This document shows positions 6,178 through 7,034 of a stretch of 7,034 nt of DNA, in pieces. Location of the stretch: contig RZYD01000124.1 in NCBI GenBank assembly GCA_009930445.1, forward strand, positions 1 through 7,034. The letters are read 5' to 3'. The stretch comes from Bacteroidia bacterium (GTDB lineage: Bacteria > Bacteroidota > Bacteroidia > Bacteroidales > BM520). Both the position numbers and the translations under genes were made by a program. Position 1 is the stretch's first letter. Every line of letters begins with the position of its first letter. The notes beneath the pieces were generated by a model. That model was not told where the DNA came from and did no database searches. It worked only from the letters and a program-made list of their open reading frames with translations.

Positions 6178-7034
6178 ATGGCACAAAAAGAAGAAAAATT
6201 TATCTCAGAGCGGGAAAACAGGACGATCCTGCATATGGATCTCGACACTTTTTTTGTGTCGGTGGAGCGGCTTCTTAATCGTGCGCTCGAAGGGAAACCG
6301 GTGATTGTGGGTGGAATGTCGGATCGTGGCGTAGTGTCGGCATGCAGTTATGAAGCACGACGCTATGGCGTTCATTCGGCTATGCCCATGAAAATGGCCA
6401 AAAGCCTCTGTAAAGAGGCTGTATTTATCCGCGGTGATATGGATACTTATTCCCGTTATTCCCGTATGGTGAGCGAAATTATTGCGGAAAGTGCCCCCTT
6501 GTTCGAAAAAGCATCCATCGATGAACATTACCTGGATATTACCGGAATGGATCGTTTCTTCGGAAGCTACTCCTGGGCGCATGAACTGCGCCGAAGGATT
6601 ATCCGTGAAACCGGCTTGCCTATTTCTTTTGGCCTTTCCGTGAATAAAACTGTGGCGAAAATAGCCACGGGTGAGGCGAAGCCCAACGGCGAAATGCAGG
6701 TCGCGGCACCTGTTGTTCGCCCTTTTATGGGTCCGCTCTCGATCCGGAAAATCCCTATGATCGGACTTAAAACGTATCAAAGCCTTCGTGCTATGGGCGT
6801 GGCACGAATTGCCACCCTGCGCGATATCCCGCCCGAAATGATGGAACGGGTGCTTGGAAAAAACGGCGTTGCACTATGGAAAAAAGCCAATGGTATCGAC
6901 CTTACCCCCGTGATCGCTTACGCTGAAAAAAAATCCATGAGCCATGAAACTACCTTTGAGCAGGATTCCATCGATGTGCAGAAAATGAAGGAAATTTTGA
7001 TGGTTATGACCGAAAAACTGGCCTTTCAACTTCG
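6178..7034 (+). CDS. dinB: Y-family translesion DNA polymerase, DinB/Pol IV-like, partial (C-terminus beyond window)
   Basis: The first 285 codons of an error-prone lesion-bypass polymerase. The palm starts with HMDLDTFFVSVE (19-30), holding catalytic Asp21 and, by position, the steric-gate Phe26. The second catalytic pair is Asp115/Glu116 in KASIDEHYLDITG. The fingers segment YEARRYGVHSAMPM (58-71) and the palm block SFGLSVNKTVAKIATGEAKPNG are typical of DinB. They are followed by the helix-hairpin-helix thumb (IRKIPMIGLKTYQSLRAMGV) and the start of the little finger domain (KKSMSHETTFEQD). The ATG at 6178 adds about 14 charged residues before the domain. The only nearby alternative start is Met20, inside the catalytic motif, so 6178 is preferred. 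The gene is divergent from the LexA/CI-like repressor and shares its control region, so damage-inducible expression is likely but inferred. The little finger and any C-terminal clamp-binding motif lie mostly outside the window. Confidence 0.95.
   Translation, partial: MAQKEEKFISERENRTILHMDLDTFFVSVERLLNRALEGKPVIVGGMSDRGVVSACSYEARRYGVHSAMPMKMAKSLCKEAVFIRGDMDTYSRYSRMVSEIIAESAPLFEKASIDEHYLDITGMDRFFGSYSWAHELRRRIIRETGLPISFGLSVNKTVAKIATGEAKPNGEMQVAAPVVRPFMGPLSIRKIPMIGLKTYQSLRAMGVARIATLRDIPPEMMERVLGKNGVALWKKANGIDLTPVIAYAEKKSMSHETTFEQDSIDVQKMKEILMVMTEKLAFQL

Noticed and set aside
6205..6780. 191-codon open frame on the minus strand
   Set aside because: It lies entirely antisense to dinB, whose catalytic motifs are unmistakable. 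Its translation shows no recognisable domain.
1..7034. CRISPR array, tRNA, rRNA or insertion sequence
   Set aside because: No regularly spaced repeats, RNA gene signatures, transposase or terminal inverted repeats were recognised.

Overview
The window looks like a chromosomal segment of a Bacteroidota (Bacteroidetes) bacterium. Start codons are preceded by A-rich sequence rather than Shine-Dalgarno motifs. One intergenic region carries a textbook Bacteroidetes promoter (TTG-N19-TACTTTTG, consensus TTG...TAnnTTTG). MnmA has the lengthened central loop I associate with that phylum. Genus cannot be fixed from the sequence alone.

Layout: (1) 1-550, minus strand, the N-terminal 183 codons of a membrane-anchored or exported DNA/RNA non-specific endonuclease (DRGH family), cut off by the window edge. 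(2) 551-760, a divergent intergenic region. (3) 761-2428, plus strand, a complete formate--tetrahydrofolate ligase (fhs) ending in a strong terminator hairpin. (4) 2429-2628, a convergent intergenic region rich in stem-loops. (5) 2629-6052, three minus-strand genes transcribed in the order LexA/CI-like S24 repressor (5246-6052), DEDD exonuclease fused to a UvrC/Cho-type GIY-YIG nuclease with a four-cysteine cluster motif (3887-5242), and mnmA tRNA 2-thiouridylase (2629-3807). The first two are 3 bp apart; mnmA follows after 79 bp. (6) 6053-6177, a 125-bp divergent control region. (7) 6178-7034, plus strand, the first 285 codons of a DinB-type Y-family DNA polymerase, running off the window.

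The most interesting part is 3887-7034. A regulator with an intact Ser/Lys self-cleavage dyad and an Ala-Gly cleavage site sits back-to-back with a translesion polymerase and directly ahead of a repair-type nuclease fusion. The shared control region contains two 15-bp dyads of the same form (GATTW-N5-WAATC), 18 bp apart centre to centre and just downstream of the repressor's -7 box. This looks like a compact, self-regulated DNA-damage (SOS-like) module with an operator unlike the E. coli LexA box. The regulation is inferred; the protein motifs and dyads are read directly from the sequence. fhs (one-carbon metabolism) and mnmA (tRNA wobble thiolation) are ordinary housekeeping genes.
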